The notes under the pieces: model-generated
Databases searched by the model: none
The model's input: only the letters and a program-made list of their open reading frames with translations
What the model was told of the DNA's origin: nothing
Source of the DNA: Cercophora sp. LCS_1
Lineage: Eukaryota; Ascomycota; Sordariomycetes; Sordariales; Lasiosphaeriaceae
DNA: 64,000 bases
NCBI GenBank assembly: GCA_036250225.1
Contig: JAPZLL010000012.1
Span: forward strand, 186,001 to 250,000
Reading direction: 5' to 3'
Position numbers and translations under genes: made by a program
Part shown: positions 22,142 through 33,102 of the stretch, in pieces
How positions within the stretch are numbered: position 1 is the first letter of the stretch
Layout of the letters: each line of letters opens with the position of its first letter

Positions 22142-23464
22142 TCAAAGAAAAATAGGTCTAGGTCCACGAAAGTCGATATCGCAAGGAAACCACAACCGCA
22201 TCGCCTCCTCCTCGGTCCCAAGTCGTCGCTCCACCACCCCAGCTGCACCCTCACACCCGATATCATGCAAGAAATGCACCACATCATAGTCGTTCCTTCC
22301 TCCCCCGATCGCCACCGACTCAGCCCTCACCAACCGTGTCAACACCAAACGGAACCGGTCTTCGGACACCGTCTTTGCAAACTCGAAAATCCCCACGCAA
22401 ATCTTGGCCCAGGCCACTACCCACTCGGCATCCAGACTGCCCGCCGCCTCACGGAACTTAACCGTGCCAGTAAACGACGGCCACATCCTCTGCTCACTGG
22501 TATAGTTGTGAAAGCTGTAATTAAGCCGCATCAAACCGCCCAGATCCTCCCTCTTCTCCATCATCTCGGCCACCTGGTCGCTGGTCTGGCACAGGTCCAG
22601 CAAATCCACCCCTTGCGTGATCGTCGTCCTGCGTGCCATGGATCGGGCGTTTTCTCCGCTATTATACGTCACGCCAGCTCGGTTCAGTCTGTCGATGCCT
22701 TCGAGCGCACAAGTTTCGGGTCGCAGGGCTGGGAATCGTTGTTGTCCCTGACGAGCACGCGGCGGCAAAGCATCGGTGAAGCGCTCGGGTTCGTCGCTTC
22801 CCTCGGACCACCCCCCGTTCCGGGCGTTGACTTCAGCAAAGACGACGTTCGCAAACACACGAACCGACTCGCTGAAGCGGGTAAACGCCCGCTCAGGGGG
22901 ATGCAGATGGCACAAAAAGCCATCAGCCGCCCACACCAGCTGGGCCACGCGCCGGAGGACCCACGCCGCGTGCTCGCGGGCCTTGCTGTTGTTGGCCAGT
23001 TCCACGCCCGCGCCAACGTGGCAGTGTAGGCCGCACGTGGGGTTGACGCGGACGCGGAACTGGCGGCGCTCGCGCGTGATGGTGCTGACAACGGCGGCGA
23101 CGTGGGCGAGGGCGGCGGGGGAGAAACGCAACACGGGCGTACGCAGCTCGATGGGCGCCCAGTCCCAGTCCCAGTCGGGCAGGCGGGCGCGGATGTCGAA
23201 CATGGCCATCATGGCCTCGCTCACGGTGCTGTCGAAGCCCACGTCCCAGCCTGACTGCTCGAGGTACAGGCCTGGGAAGGGGTTGGGGGTCGTAGGAGGG
23301 AGGGGTCTGCCAGCGACGGGGATTCCATTGGCGAGGAGGATATCCCCGAGCAGAGTGGCGGGGAAGTTGACCTTGCCCTGCTCGACGGAAAAGGCAGCGG
23401 GTTTCCAGTAAATGATGAACTCGAATTCGAGTCCAAAGGAGAGGGTGTCGCCAGTGGCGTCCAT
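22142..23464 (-). CDS. Putative amidoligase-family (Amidoligase_2) protein
   Basis: One intron-less frame of 440 codons from the ATG at 23464 to a TGA at 22142-22144. The N-terminus carries FGLEFEFIIYW (residues 10-20), the opening strand and glutamates of the ATP-grasp-like amidoligase fold. Further on come DSTVSEAM and a central NPTCGLHCHVG (141-151), the strongest signature of the family, where the histidines and cysteine are near-invariant. Family members resemble glutamine synthetase and gamma-glutamylcysteine ligase and are thought to join amino groups to carboxylates. The fungal copies have no established substrate. No peptide precursor, peptidase or transporter gene lies beside it, so context does not help. 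Length is typical for the fungal group. Confidence 0.82.
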   Translation of the reverse strand: MDATGDTLSFGLEFEFIIYWKPAAFSVEQGKVNFPATLLGDILLANGIPVAGRPLPPTTPNPFPGLYLEQSGWDVGFDSTVSEAMMAMFDIRARLPDWDWDWAPIELRTPVLRFSPAALAHVAAVVSTITRERRQFRVRVNPTCGLHCHVGAGVELANNSKAREHAAWVLRRVAQLVWAADGFLCHLHPPERAFTRFSESVRVFANVVFAEVNARNGGWSEGSDEPERFTDALPPRARQGQQRFPALRPETCALEGIDRLNRAGVTYNSGENARSMARRTTITQGVDLLDLCQTSDQVAEMMEKREDLGGLMRLNYSFHNYTSEQRMWPSFTGTVKFREAAGSLDAEWVVAWAKICVGIFEFAKTVSEDRFRLVLTRLVRAESVAIGGGRNDYDVVHFLHDIGCEGAAGVVERRLGTEEEAMRLWFPCDIDFRGPRPIFL

Positions 23465-25018
23465 TGTCTGTCAGTATTAGTAAGAATTCCGTCCCAATAC
23501 CACACAGTATTGATAAATATGGGAATAGCTTCATGTTTTCTGTTTACTAACCAATCAACGTGGGGAACAGCGAAAGGAAAAACGCAGGGCAGAAAATGGA
23601 AGCCGGGGAACAGCGCCGAGAGAAAATCCTGAGGTGGAGCGCGGAGAAAAACGCAACGAAGCAGGGCCGGCGCAAGGAATCTTATACGTTGTGCGCAAGT
23701 GTCTCCCACTCAGCCATTGAGGTATGCCCAGGGCACAAGTGACTGGCCTACGACTTGGTAAACCGTCTGGTGAAGGGAAGGGGACAGGCCACTGTGCCGT
23801 ATGGGACGAAATGGGCGTATGCTGGGGACCTTGGGGGAATCTGGGTCCTGGCTTGTTGGGGATTCACCACCTTGTACGGCAATGGCTAGGCATGTAGCCT
23901 TTTGTCCCGTGATTTGGATTCTGTGTGTAAGGAGATATTTTGTCGGTTGCATGGATCTTTTTCTCTTGGTCAAGGGGGCCGGGCTGGGGAGCTGTCCAGG
24001 AAACTGCGGGCACGCCAACATGGATTCCGCTGAATTGGTGTGGTAAAGCCAACGGCCCGTGATCCGAGCGAATTTATGTGGTGTTGTGCTGTGGTAACCT
24101 CTGGCAATTCAACAATGAGAGCATTCTTCGTCGCCTGGGTGATTGCTTCACAATCGTCGAATACGTGGGTTGCCAGGAGTGTCAACACCTACCTCGTCTG
24201 ATGGGAGACTGCCGCCTCTTGAGGATAGATCCCTCACTAGAAGTCTCACCCCGGTCTTACGTCCCTCGCCGCAAGGAGCAATCCTGTACGCCTGATGTAC
24301 AAGCTCCCAGTTCTACCGCCAGCTTCTGAAGCCACTTCTTTCAACCTACGGAATCCCAAACTCCATGCAACCACATAATGTTTACTTTGGCATGGCTCAC
24401 GCCTTAGCAGTTCTCCGTTGCCACACCGAGATCGATGGGAACGATGTCGAGTTTGCGCTAGGAAGTTCTCCCCACAAAGAGCAAATGATCCGTGTCAACC
24501 TTGCGTCGACCCAAGTACAGTCGCTGGCGCCGTTTCAAGTACCAGGGAACAAGCTGGGTTTTTGTGTGAGCTACCTTTCATACGCATCGCGGCATCAGAT
24601 AGACAGTAGTACTAAGTTCCGTATACTCTTTTTAATCTTGCTTCAAAAATAACATCCTTACAGGAGAAGACCATCAAACTACTCGGGAAAATATCCGTGG
24701 TTAGACACCCCAAGAAAACTTGATCATTTAGACTAATGTCATGGGCATTCGCTTGAGCATATGTTGGGAGGGAACTATACGTTAGGTTTCACCGCTATCA
24801 TCACAGCACAAAGCACAAACCAAACGAGCAAAAGAACCTTGAACTTGTGATCAACACTTGGGTATCAACCTATTACGTCTATCCCACATCCCGCATCCCA
24901 CATCATTACACGTACACCATATCCTCTATCCTGCGGCCCATCACACCACCTAGTATCAGCCAACCCATCACAGCTCAGCCGCGAGGCAATCTGTAAAGTC
25001 GGGAGTGAGGTACCCCCA
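23465..25018. other. Intergenic region with one probable gene relic
   Basis: The left part is the promoter side of the amidoligase gene. The right part follows the 3' end of the BTB gene. Apart from the relic at about 24190-24600 no coding region was supported. Confidence 0.5.
24190..24600 (+). pseudogene. Possible relic of a DUF3669-type fungal gene
   Basis: On the + strand, 24391-24470 translates as MAHALAVLRCHTEIDGNDVE followed by FALGSSP. This closely resembles the MAxALAxxHW...DxxDVEFVLG segment of fungal DUF3669 proteins. About 50 bases upstream, in a different frame, FNLRNPKLH resembles the LRNFPL motif that precedes it in the family. The two parts are separated by a stop and a frame change, and no start, splice sites or C-terminal domain could be fitted. 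The family match is from recalled consensus and is short, so this is a tentative call. Confidence 0.4.
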
Positions 25019-26053
25019 TCACGACAAATCCAAGAACGAAATCTCCATAACATCCCTCTCCCCCACAGGCTCCAATATTGCCTGTTCCTCTCCATCCTCC
25101 TCTCTCAACCCCTCCCCTTTGTTCCCCCTCGGCGCCCTCAACACGGCCAGCGGCAACGCATAATCCACCAAATGCGGACAAACCCCCTCCCCCACCGCCG
25201 CCCGATGGCTATGAAACGAGCACAACCTGAACCCAAAGAACCGCTCCCCACTCCGTAGCTTATTCATCGGCAACCTAAGCTGGGGATTCTTAATCCTCAC
25301 ATCGGCCTTACTCTGCGCCATCTTGTCCAAATGCACCCGATAATCATCCGCCAACGCGGGGTACGCAATGAACAACCGCTCGTACAAAGACGCATCGCGA
25401 TCGGCGCCTGCCAGGGACCAAGCTAGCATTGCGACGGCCCATTTCCTTAGGCGGAGGGATTGTTCGGGGGAACATTCCTGGTAGAGGTAGGCGATGAAGC
25501 GGGGGGATACGTCTAGGTCGCAGCGCAGATACAAATCTTGGAGGGCGTCCATTGCGAGATCCTGAAGTTCGGGGAGGGAGATGACCGAGGCGAAGATGTG
25601 CAGCCTTGCCAAGTTCCAGCGGAGGGCTTGGAGGCGGGGGTGGTTGGCGTAGGTGGATGGGTCGCGGGAGGAGAGGCCACGGGGGATGGCTTGGTCGACG
25701 AGAGACAAGAAGGTGCGGCGTTGGTAGAGCCAGAGGACGAAGAGTTCAAACATTTCAGGGGTTTCGGAGGGGAGCCACATGATGGTGTCGTCGTCGTCAG
25801 AGACATCAGGGGTTGTGGGGGAGGAGGATGGCGTGTCGAGGTGGTTGCGGAAGAAGGACGATGTTTCGCAGAGCAGTTTGCGGTTGAGACTGAATTCTCG
25901 CTGTTGTTGACCGACTAGGACTGTGACCTCTTCTTCATCGAGGACGGATTCCAGGACGCTGGGGCTTGTTAGTGGTGGTTGTGAGGAGTGAGGAGACCTG
26001 ACTACGTACGAATCCGCCTCGGGTGGTTGTTTGACTGATAGATCTCCTCGCAT
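25019..26053 (-). CDS. BTB/POZ-domain protein
   Basis: Start at the ATG at 26053 (MRGDLSVKQPPEAD). A probable 51-bp intron spans 26009-25959 on the minus strand (GTACGT donor, CACTAAC branch, CCCAG acceptor). It is a multiple of three without a stop, so the unspliced frame is open too. Spliced length is 327 aa and unspliced 344 aa. The BTB fold follows: VTVLVGQQQREFSLNRKLLC, SSFFRNHL, then after an acidic insert MWLPSETPEMFELFVLWLYQ. The rest is helical (LHIFASVISLPELQDLAMDAL, YLYQECSPEQSLRLRKW) and resembles the usual C-terminal part of fungal BTB proteins. BTB domains mediate dimerisation, in some proteins as Cullin-3 adaptors. No second domain is recognisable, so the partner is unknown. 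Confidence 0.85.
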   Translation of the reverse strand: MRGDLSVKQPPEADSYVVRSPHSSQPPLTSPSVLESVLDEEEVTVLVGQQQREFSLNRKLLCETSSFFRNHLDTPSSSPTTPDVSDDDDTIMWLPSETPEMFELFVLWLYQRRTFLSLVDQAIPRGLSSRDPSTYANHPRLQALRWNLARLHIFASVISLPELQDLAMDALQDLYLRCDLDVSPRFIAYLYQECSPEQSLRLRKWAVAMLAWSLAGADRDASLYERLFIAYPALADDYRVHLDKMAQSKADVRIKNPQLRLPMNKLRSGERFFGFRLCSFHSHRAAVGEGVCPHLVDYALPLAVLRAPRGNKGEGLREEDGEEQAILEPVGERDVMEISFLDLS

Positions 26054-27590
26054 TTTGTCGATAACCACGTCCCGTGTTGATTATTCTTATTATGTATATA
26101 TGTAATTTTTTTTTCAATTTATTTGGCGGAAAGAGATCAACTCTCCCGAGGAAAGGGAACAAAAAGGCTGGTGCTAGCAGCAAAGATGGGACGAACCTTG
26201 ATAAAGTATCGACAACCCCCCCCCCCGCCCCCCCTGAATGTGAGCTGAATGTGACCATGGCACCGACGTGACCAAACCCGGGATCCTGCACCGCTTTGGT
26301 GTTTGAGCCATCCGTCTCGGGGTCGGTTGGTTGCACCGGAGCACCGGCTAGCCAGGCGCACCAGGGGCCCTCCCCGGAGCGGGTGCTGGGGTTGTGATGT
26401 TGTCGCCACTTGCGCCGTTGCCCCTTGCAGCAACATCCCTGGCTACCCCTGATCGACGAAACACGGGCGGGGTCTCTCGGCTGGCCTGCCGATGGTCCCC
26501 CACCCCACTCTGCGCCACCTCGTTGGTCGCGTCGCGTCAACCCGTGGCTCAAAACGAAACAACGCTGAGCGAAACGAACAAATCAATTGTTACCTGGTGC
26601 GAACGAGGTGATCCGGTCCCAGAGGGTACGAACACCGGGGAGAGGGAGACAATAATAACGGAATTATATCTCCGAGCTTCTGTTTATTGCGTTTTCAATG
26701 CATCGCAAAGAACCCTGAGTTGGCATTCCAGAAATGTGACAGAAGCAGGGGCAACAAAATTGGTTGCAACATTGTTTCTCTTGCTTTTTTTGTGGGAGAC
26801 GACAGAAAGACGACCCTCGCGACAACCGCCGGATCGGGACCCTAACAGCAGAAGCGAACAGCGGCACGCGATGCGGGGATGCAGCCCTCAGATCAGATCT
26901 GAGAGTTGGCTGAGCCGCGTCTCAGAACAAACAGCACCGCAACGGAGCTGAGATTAAGGCACACCGCATCTTTTGCAGTACCTACTGACCCAAAAAAAAA
27001 AAGTCGGTGATGCCGTTGCATCCACTCTACTGACTTGGTGAGGTGGATTGGATGGCGCTGCCTGAATGATAACTAAGCATTGCTTATGTGATAAGGTGCA
27101 GCAACGGCAATCGAGGCGGACCACTGCCAAACATTTTCCATGGATCGGACTGGCCAATTGGTCATTTCGAAGCGAAAAGATTGTGCTCTCAGTTTTATTT
27201 TCTACTCTAGCGGCGCAACGGTTTCCCTTGAATGCACGCATTGGCGGGGAAAACGTTTCCCCTCATCGCGAAAGGGACGATGGAACTGACGCCATTACTC
27301 ATCCAGTCCAGCATAGTCAACGACGAGACAGCGGAGAGCAAAGACTGAAAACACTAGAGCCATGTAGCGACATATAAACCAATGGACCATCCCGCTCATA
27401 TGGTGTTTTGTGATACTGTGAACCGACAACATCGCACCGGGAGCTCCACAACAACAAAAACTCAGGGGCTCACTCATCCTTCACTCTCACTCTCATCACT
27501 CACTCGTTCACCACCACTTCTCACTAGCTTCACTACCGTCTTCATCACCACCACCCATCACCACCAACACCATCACAACCCTCGGCCAAA
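26054..27590. promoter_or_regulatory. Divergent promoter region BTB gene / old yellow enzyme gene
   Basis: The spacer between two divergent start codons. Landmarks are a T-rich stretch near 26106, a C-rich tract at about 26217-26234 and a CACC-rich leader just before the oxidoreductase gene. A 185-codon frame at 26394-26951 (+) has no domain and a composition unlike the neighbouring genes, and is not called. Confidence 0.45.
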
Positions 27591-28933
27591 ATGCCCGGCA
27601 CACGCCCCGTCACCCTCCTCTCCGCCCCTTCAACCTACTTCACCCCCCTCCAATCCCCTCCCGCCGGCACCGCTCTCCCCTCCCCCTCCCCATCCTCCCA
27701 AATCCCAACCCTCTTCACCCCCCTCGCCCTCCGCTCTCTAACCCTGCAAAACCGCTTCGCCGTCGCGCCCATGTGCACCTACTCCTCGTCCAACGGGCAC
27801 ATGACCGACTACCACCTCGTCCACCTAGGCGCCTACGCCCAACGCGGCGCGGCCCTAACCATCTTCGAAGCCACAGCCGTCGCCCCGCAAGGTCGCATAA
27901 CGCCCTACTGCGCCGGTCTCTGGACCGACTCCCAAATCGTCCCCATGAAACGCATCGTCGAGTTCATCCATTCCCAGGGCCAAAAAGCCGGTATCCAGCT
28001 TGCGCACGCCGGTCGGAAAGCGAGCACATTATCGCCGCACGACACGAAAACAAAGTTGGGGGTGAACGATGCTGCCGAGGCAGAAGATGGGGGGTGGCCG
28101 GACGACGTGTGGGCGCCTAGTGCTATTCCGTACTCCGCGACTTTCCCGAAGCCCAAGGAGTTGAGCGTGGGACAGATTGGGGAGCTGACGAGGGCTTTCG
28201 CCGGAGCGGCCAGACGGGCGGTACAGGCTGGGTTCGATACGGTGGAGATTCACGCTGCGCATGGGTATTTGCTTTCCGAGTTTTTGTCGCCTATTTCGAA
28301 CGTAAGTCTTCTCGTTGTTTGCAACGATGGGACGGGGACTGACGGGAACAGAAACGAACGGATCAATACGGCGGCTCGTTTGAGAATCGAATCCGGTTCT
28401 TGACTGAAGTCGTTCAAGCCGTGCGGACGGCCATCCCCGAGACGATGCCGTTGCTCGTGAGGATTTCAGCTACCGAGTGGATGGAGTGGACGGGCGAGGA
28501 GTCGTGGGACGTCCCGCAGAGCGTGAGGCTTGCGAAGCTGTTGCCTGATTTGGGCGTGGATCTGCTTGATGTTAGTTCGGGTGGGAACAATCCCAACCAA
28601 AAGATCAAGCTGCATCCGTATTACCAGGTTGATATTGCGGGGCTTATCCGGGATGAGCTGAAGAAAGAGGGCAAGAAGTTGTTGATTGGTGCGGTGGGGA
28701 TGATTACCACGGCCGAGATGGCGAGATCGATTGTTCAGGAGGATGAGACGCTGGCTGGGAAGCAGAATGGCACGGTTGCGGTCAATGGTGAGCATGGACA
28801 AAAGGCTCAGGCTGATTTGGTTCTCGTGGCGAGGCAGTTCTTGAGGGAACCTGAGTTTGTGCTGCGGACGGCGCATGAGTTGGGGGTGCCGGTCAAGTGG
28901 CCGGTTCAGTATTTCAGGGCGTCCAAGTGGTGA
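27591..28933 (+). CDS. FMN-dependent old yellow enzyme, YqjM-like (class III) NADH:flavin oxidoreductase
   Basis: Two exons, 27591-28301 and 28352-28933, are joined across a 50-bp intron (GTAAGT donor, AACAG acceptor), giving 430 aa. The junction restores SEFLSPISN-KRTDQYGGSFENR, the classic second signature of the family. Motifs in order are LFTPLALRSLTLQNR, VAPMCTYSS with the FMN-tuning cysteine typical of the YqjM-like class, QLAHAGRKAS with the substrate-binding histidine, and DTVEIHAAHGYLLSEF. The C-terminal part has LLDVSSGGNN and LVARQFLREPEF, the phosphate-binding region. Such enzymes reduce activated C=C bonds with NAD(P)H. No biosynthetic cluster genes surround it, so a stress or detoxification role is as likely as a specific pathway. 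The N-terminal 40 residues are low-complexity Pro/Ser. Confidence 0.93.
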
Positions 28934-29057
28934 GAGGGGTTAGATAGGACATTGCGTGGCTTATTAGACTAGATGCATATATAGAGTAGACTAGACCATG
29001 GGGACGTGTCCATGAGAAACCGAATACATAGAGCGCTCTTCACCTTCAACCATTCCA

Positions 29058-29893
29058 TTACGCCGTGCCATTGACTCCCACTGCCTCCACAGGCTTGATA
29101 TTCTCTGTACCCTTGACAACCCCCTTAGCCCCGTCAACTCCCTTGACCTTCTCCCCCTTTGCCTTCTCCCCACTCTCAACAACCGCCCGTATCAACTCAA
29201 CCAATAATCCCCGTCCAATCTCAAAATTCCTCTCCGAATTCTCACACGGCACATGAAAGAAAACCACATTCCTCTCCCTGCCCCGCTTATACAGCTCCGC
29301 CAAACTCGAGTAATAGATAAAATCACACAAATAGCGTCCCGCATCCTCCGAAATCCTCAAGTCCTTGTCGGCCCCACAATACCCCTTCCACCTCACAAGA
29401 ACATCGTCAAGGACGAGATCCGTCTCCAGCTCAGTGGGCAACCCAGCCCAGATCCAGTTCTCGCCCTCCTTGATACGTCGCTCCTGGTCGTTGAGAAACT
29501 GGCCGTCTACATCTTTCATAGCATAGCCGTCACGGTGACCGCGGCGCTCTATGCTGTAAAAGAGTCGGGGACCTGCCATGCCGATGTGGATTGCGTAGTC
29601 GATTTTCCGTGACCATAGCTGGGGAACGAGGGCGCGGACGGTTGAGTAGGAGACGTGGATTGGGGCTGGGTGGACTAGAAGGCGGATGGGGGGCAGAGAT
29701 GAGGAAGAGGAAGGGGGGAGATAGGAGGGGAGGGTGCGGGCGATTTCCCACGACGGGTTGATGGGGTATTCGGGTTTGAAGGGCTGGTGGCGCCATTGTT
29801 AGGTTTGACTTGATTTGGTGAGAAGGAAGTACAAACTGCAAAGCCGGTGACTAGGACGGTGATTTCATCTTGCTCTGGAGCGGTTGAGCCCAT
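29058..29893 (-). CDS. Pyroglutamyl-peptidase I (peptidase C15)
   Basis: Two exons on the minus strand, 29893-29837 (19 codons) and 29783-29058, are joined across a 53-bp intron (GTTTGT donor, CCTAAC branch, CACCAG acceptor), giving 260 aa. Splicing creates VLVTGFAPFKPEYPINPSWE, the conserved N-terminus of the family (usually TGFGPF). Later come IDYAIHIGMAG and SEDAGRYLCDF, whose Cys is the expected nucleophile, and VVFFHVP, whose His completes the dyad. The enzyme removes N-terminal pyroglutamate from peptides. The last 35 residues are Lys/Val/Gly-rich and outside the fold. A Gly-to-Ala change in the first signature (GFA for GFG) is slightly unusual. The gene converges with the oxidoreductase gene, with 124 bp between the stop codons. 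Confidence 0.88.
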
Positions 29894-31983
29894 TTTGGCG
29901 GATTGGGTTATAGTGTATCACGGGGGTTGTGAGACGCCCGTTTTGGTGAGCTGGTTCGCAACGGCTTTGCAACGACCGAAGGTGTTTCAGCCGCTTGACG
30001 TTTGGAGTTGGGAGAGGAATGATGGGATCAAAAGCGTTGGAGCGATTGCATCACGTTTACGAAGACTTGCACGGCGTGACTAAAGTGCGGGGATGCTTTA
30101 GCATGTAAGCTTGACCTCGGGGGCGTGATGCGGGAAGGTGCTTTCCATCTCAATTGCAGCAGTGATTAAGTTTGAGTCGGCTTTACCCGGCATACACGCA
30201 ACATTTTGTACGGCCCGTCTGCGGTTGATCAAGCTTGGCTGTCATCGCTTTATGTCGATAGTTCATTCATCGTTGGGTCATAAAGACTGTTGATGGGTGA
30301 GACCGGAGGAAGAGCTCACACCCAGACAAGATAATCGAAAACTAACAAATTCGGAGGGCTATAAAGCTGGAACGAAGGGTCTCATTTATTCCCCAAGGCC
30401 CGAAACATTATTCCAGATGTCTTTAAATATTATCATCAACACCCCCATGATATCATTCTCTTGCCTGTTGAAAAAGCATACCCACTGAGACCGTTTGAAG
30501 CGGCAATGCTCGAATTTAGTGTGTGTGTTTTTTGGTCACAAACAACGGTCTGGGTTCCATGTCGGCTATCGGTGCATCTACCAACCTCCATCCGGCGAAA
30601 AGGAAACAAGAGACAAGACGCAGCAAAACACCAGCACGTCGTGGTTTTAAAGCTGCCCCCATGTTGTGTCGGCGATTGGGGTCCACATGCTCGAGAGACA
30701 AGATTCCCGAAGTCGGCTTGTCTCCGTACTCGTATCGGTCTCGACCGACTCCTCAGCCGGCGTCTGCTGTCTCGGTCCACTTTGTCTTGTGTGTTTCTCC
30801 ATCACCGGCAAAACACCAAGACTAGCATTACAAATGGATTGAGAAAAATCATACGCAACTCTTTCCACCTTCATCTCAATTCTTCGTTTTCTTTCGATAT
30901 CCTTTTCTTTGTTTTGGGATCAATTATTTGCGCGGATGATCAAACCACCCCCGGTCACTGACAATCAGATGCAAATCCACAAGCCCTTACCCCTCCCGCA
31001 AAGCCTCGGCGATGGCCACGAAGGGCGGGATGGCGTGCCATTGCATCTACCATTCTTGCCAGCGCTTGCCAACCCCAGGAACCAGGAACGGGGTTGCGCC
31101 GACCCACATGGATTGCGGGGTTTTGACGTGCACGCCCGGCTCAACAAGAGTCCAAGACGATCCAAGATGGGGACGTGATGCCATGCGGCTATCCCAACGA
31201 CTCCATCGCCGGTACACTATCGACTGTCGGTCTGCGCTGACCAGCTGCTATCTCTGCGCCCGACCTCGCCCGTCTCCGCCGGCGAGTCCACTTGAGACAT
31301 ATTCTTCCAGAGTCTTCACCGCGTCCGTCGACTGACTGACAGTGAAAAAGGCAACAGAGTTCATATCACTGCCCACGAGGTGTCACAATGTTGACTCCCG
31401 AACCCTGGCCCCCTCCAGGCCCAACACCCGGACTAGGAAGGAGGCCGAGGAGCTATACGCCAATAAAGGAATACAGAATGACTTCATGCGTTTGTGTCTG
31501 TCTGTCTGCCCTCGTACTCTAGCTGCAAGGCGCTCAGCTTCCCCACCCCCTCCCGGGCAACTGGGCTGAGAGAAGGAGCTCTTGTGCCACCAGCCAAGCT
31601 CACTTACAGCTAGGATCCATGTGAAAATTCTTGAGCTTCGCCTCTTGGCCTCGGGACCGGTTGCTAGTGTTGGTGTGTGCCTGCTCCTAACCCGGCCTGT
31701 TCCCCGTTCTCAGTCCGCCGGGATGACGATCTTCGTTGGCCGGTGGAGGATGGAAGGTGGGCCGAGTCCGAGGGCTGCTCTTGCCTTGCCTTGATCGGGA
31801 CGGGATGAACCTCGTAATATCAGTCTGGGGGGAACTAGCCCATCCTCCGCCCAGCTATCTACCTTTGCTCCCGCTGCAAGCTGTAACTCCTGTGCCTCTC
31901 TCTCTCCTCTCCTGCTGCCGCTCACGCACGTTATATTCATACACGACCTGACCACTCGTTGTCATACGCGCACACAAATCACA
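29894..31983. promoter_or_regulatory. Divergent promoter region pyroglutamyl peptidase / CFEM gene
   Basis: About 2.1 kb between divergent starts with no supported gene. A TATATT element lies about 50 bases before the CFEM start codon (31932-31937). Open frames of up to 166 codons near 30461-30961 have no domains and overlap on both strands. Confidence 0.45.
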
Positions 31984-32602
31984 ATGCAGTTCTCCCTCAC
32001 TCTTCTCGGAGGTGCCCTCCTCCTCACCCAGGGCGTCCTCGCCACGGACTGCCTCAGTGTTGCCCTCGCCAACATCCCCCAGTGCGCTCAGTCATGCTAT
32101 CTCGAGGGAGCCCCAACGATCGGGTGTGACGGTCTCGACTTTGCCTGCCAATGTAACAACCAACCCGCCATGTTTGCAGCCATCGAGGGATGTGTAGCCA
32201 CCAGCTGCCCGGGCTCTGAATTCGAAAAGGTTATCGACGGCTCCAACGTCGGTGAGTCTCACTCTCATCTCATTCTTGCACACATATGCTTCACGTAAAT
32301 ACTAACACACCCTCCAAGTCTGCGACTGCGCCGCCCCAGCACCTGCCGCAGGAGGAAGCATGACGGTATCCGGCACCTTGGTTCCCCCCTCGCAAACAGT
32401 CAGCAGCATCCCCATCGGCACCGTCATCGCGCCAGAGCCCAGCCCGTCCTCAGGAGGCGGTGACAAGCCCAAGGACATTTACCCCAGCAAGACAGCGCCA
32501 ACCCAGTACGCCACGGCCCAGAGCGTATCTCGTGCGGAGCGTCCCGTCGGTCTTGGACTTCCCTTTGCCCTGACCATTGGCGCCATCCTCGCTGTTCTTT
32601 GA
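31984..32602 (+). CDS. CFEM-domain, probably GPI-anchored cell-surface protein
   Basis: Two exons, 31984-32251 and 32319-32602, with a 67-bp intron (GTGAGT donor, ACTAAC branch, AAG acceptor), encode 183 aa. Residues 1-20 are a clean signal peptide (MQFSLTLLGGALLLTQGVLA). The CFEM domain follows, with cysteines in order TDC, PQC, QSC, IGC, FAC, QC, EGC and TSC, plus a VCDC pair at the splice junction. The aspartate in GLDFACQC is in the place of the haem-binding Asp of Candida CFEM proteins. A Ser/Thr/Pro-rich spacer leads to a hydrophobic C-terminus (LGLPFALTIGAILAVL), as expected for GPI attachment. CFEM proteins act in haem-iron capture, adhesion or host interaction. Which of these applies is not shown here. 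Confidence 0.93.
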
Positions 32603-33102
32603 GAAAGTCTTCATGAATGAGGGCAAACGAGAGACGATTAGATGACGGGGAAATGGATGAGATGTGACAGCGGATCGGACAGGCGGTGGAATTACTGGAT
32701 GCTTTTTACGCGAAACAGATACCCTATACACGAGCCACGGCGGCACAGGAAACATTAACATTCTTACTCCACCTACCAAGGACTGAAACCTATGGGTTAT
32801 AAGCGTTTTCTGCCGACACACAACGAAGTCCATCAAGGGTTGGATAACGGCGGCGGAAACATTACGGATCATGGGTTTCAGGAAATAATAAACTTACAAG
32901 CTTAATATTAGTATCATCATAGACACAAACGACATTTGGTCATCGAGATCAAACGAGGGAACAAATACAATTGTTGGTCCCCATACTTTTGATGAACACA
33001 ATACGACTGACCGTGAGGGTATTATATTACAAGAGAGTCTTCAGGATTTTAAACCACCCGCAACCAAACGCCATGCATGCTAACAACACAACAGCAAGCC
33101 CA
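32603..33102. other. Convergent intergenic region (3' ends of CFEM and GT17 genes)
   Basis: Five hundred bases between converging genes, AT-richer than the coding parts. Presumably 3' UTRs. Nothing else recognised. Confidence 0.5.

Noticed and set aside
22265..23411. Long + strand frames opposite the amidoligase gene
   Set aside because: Antisense shadows of a GC-rich intron-less gene, without motifs.
26394..26951. 185-codon open frame on the + strand
   Set aside because: No domain, low-complexity ends, and composition unlike the neighbouring genes. It lies in a divergent promoter.
30461..30961. 166-codon open frame upstream of the CFEM gene
   Set aside because: Overlapping frames of similar length on both strands and no domain. 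GC-driven chance ORF.
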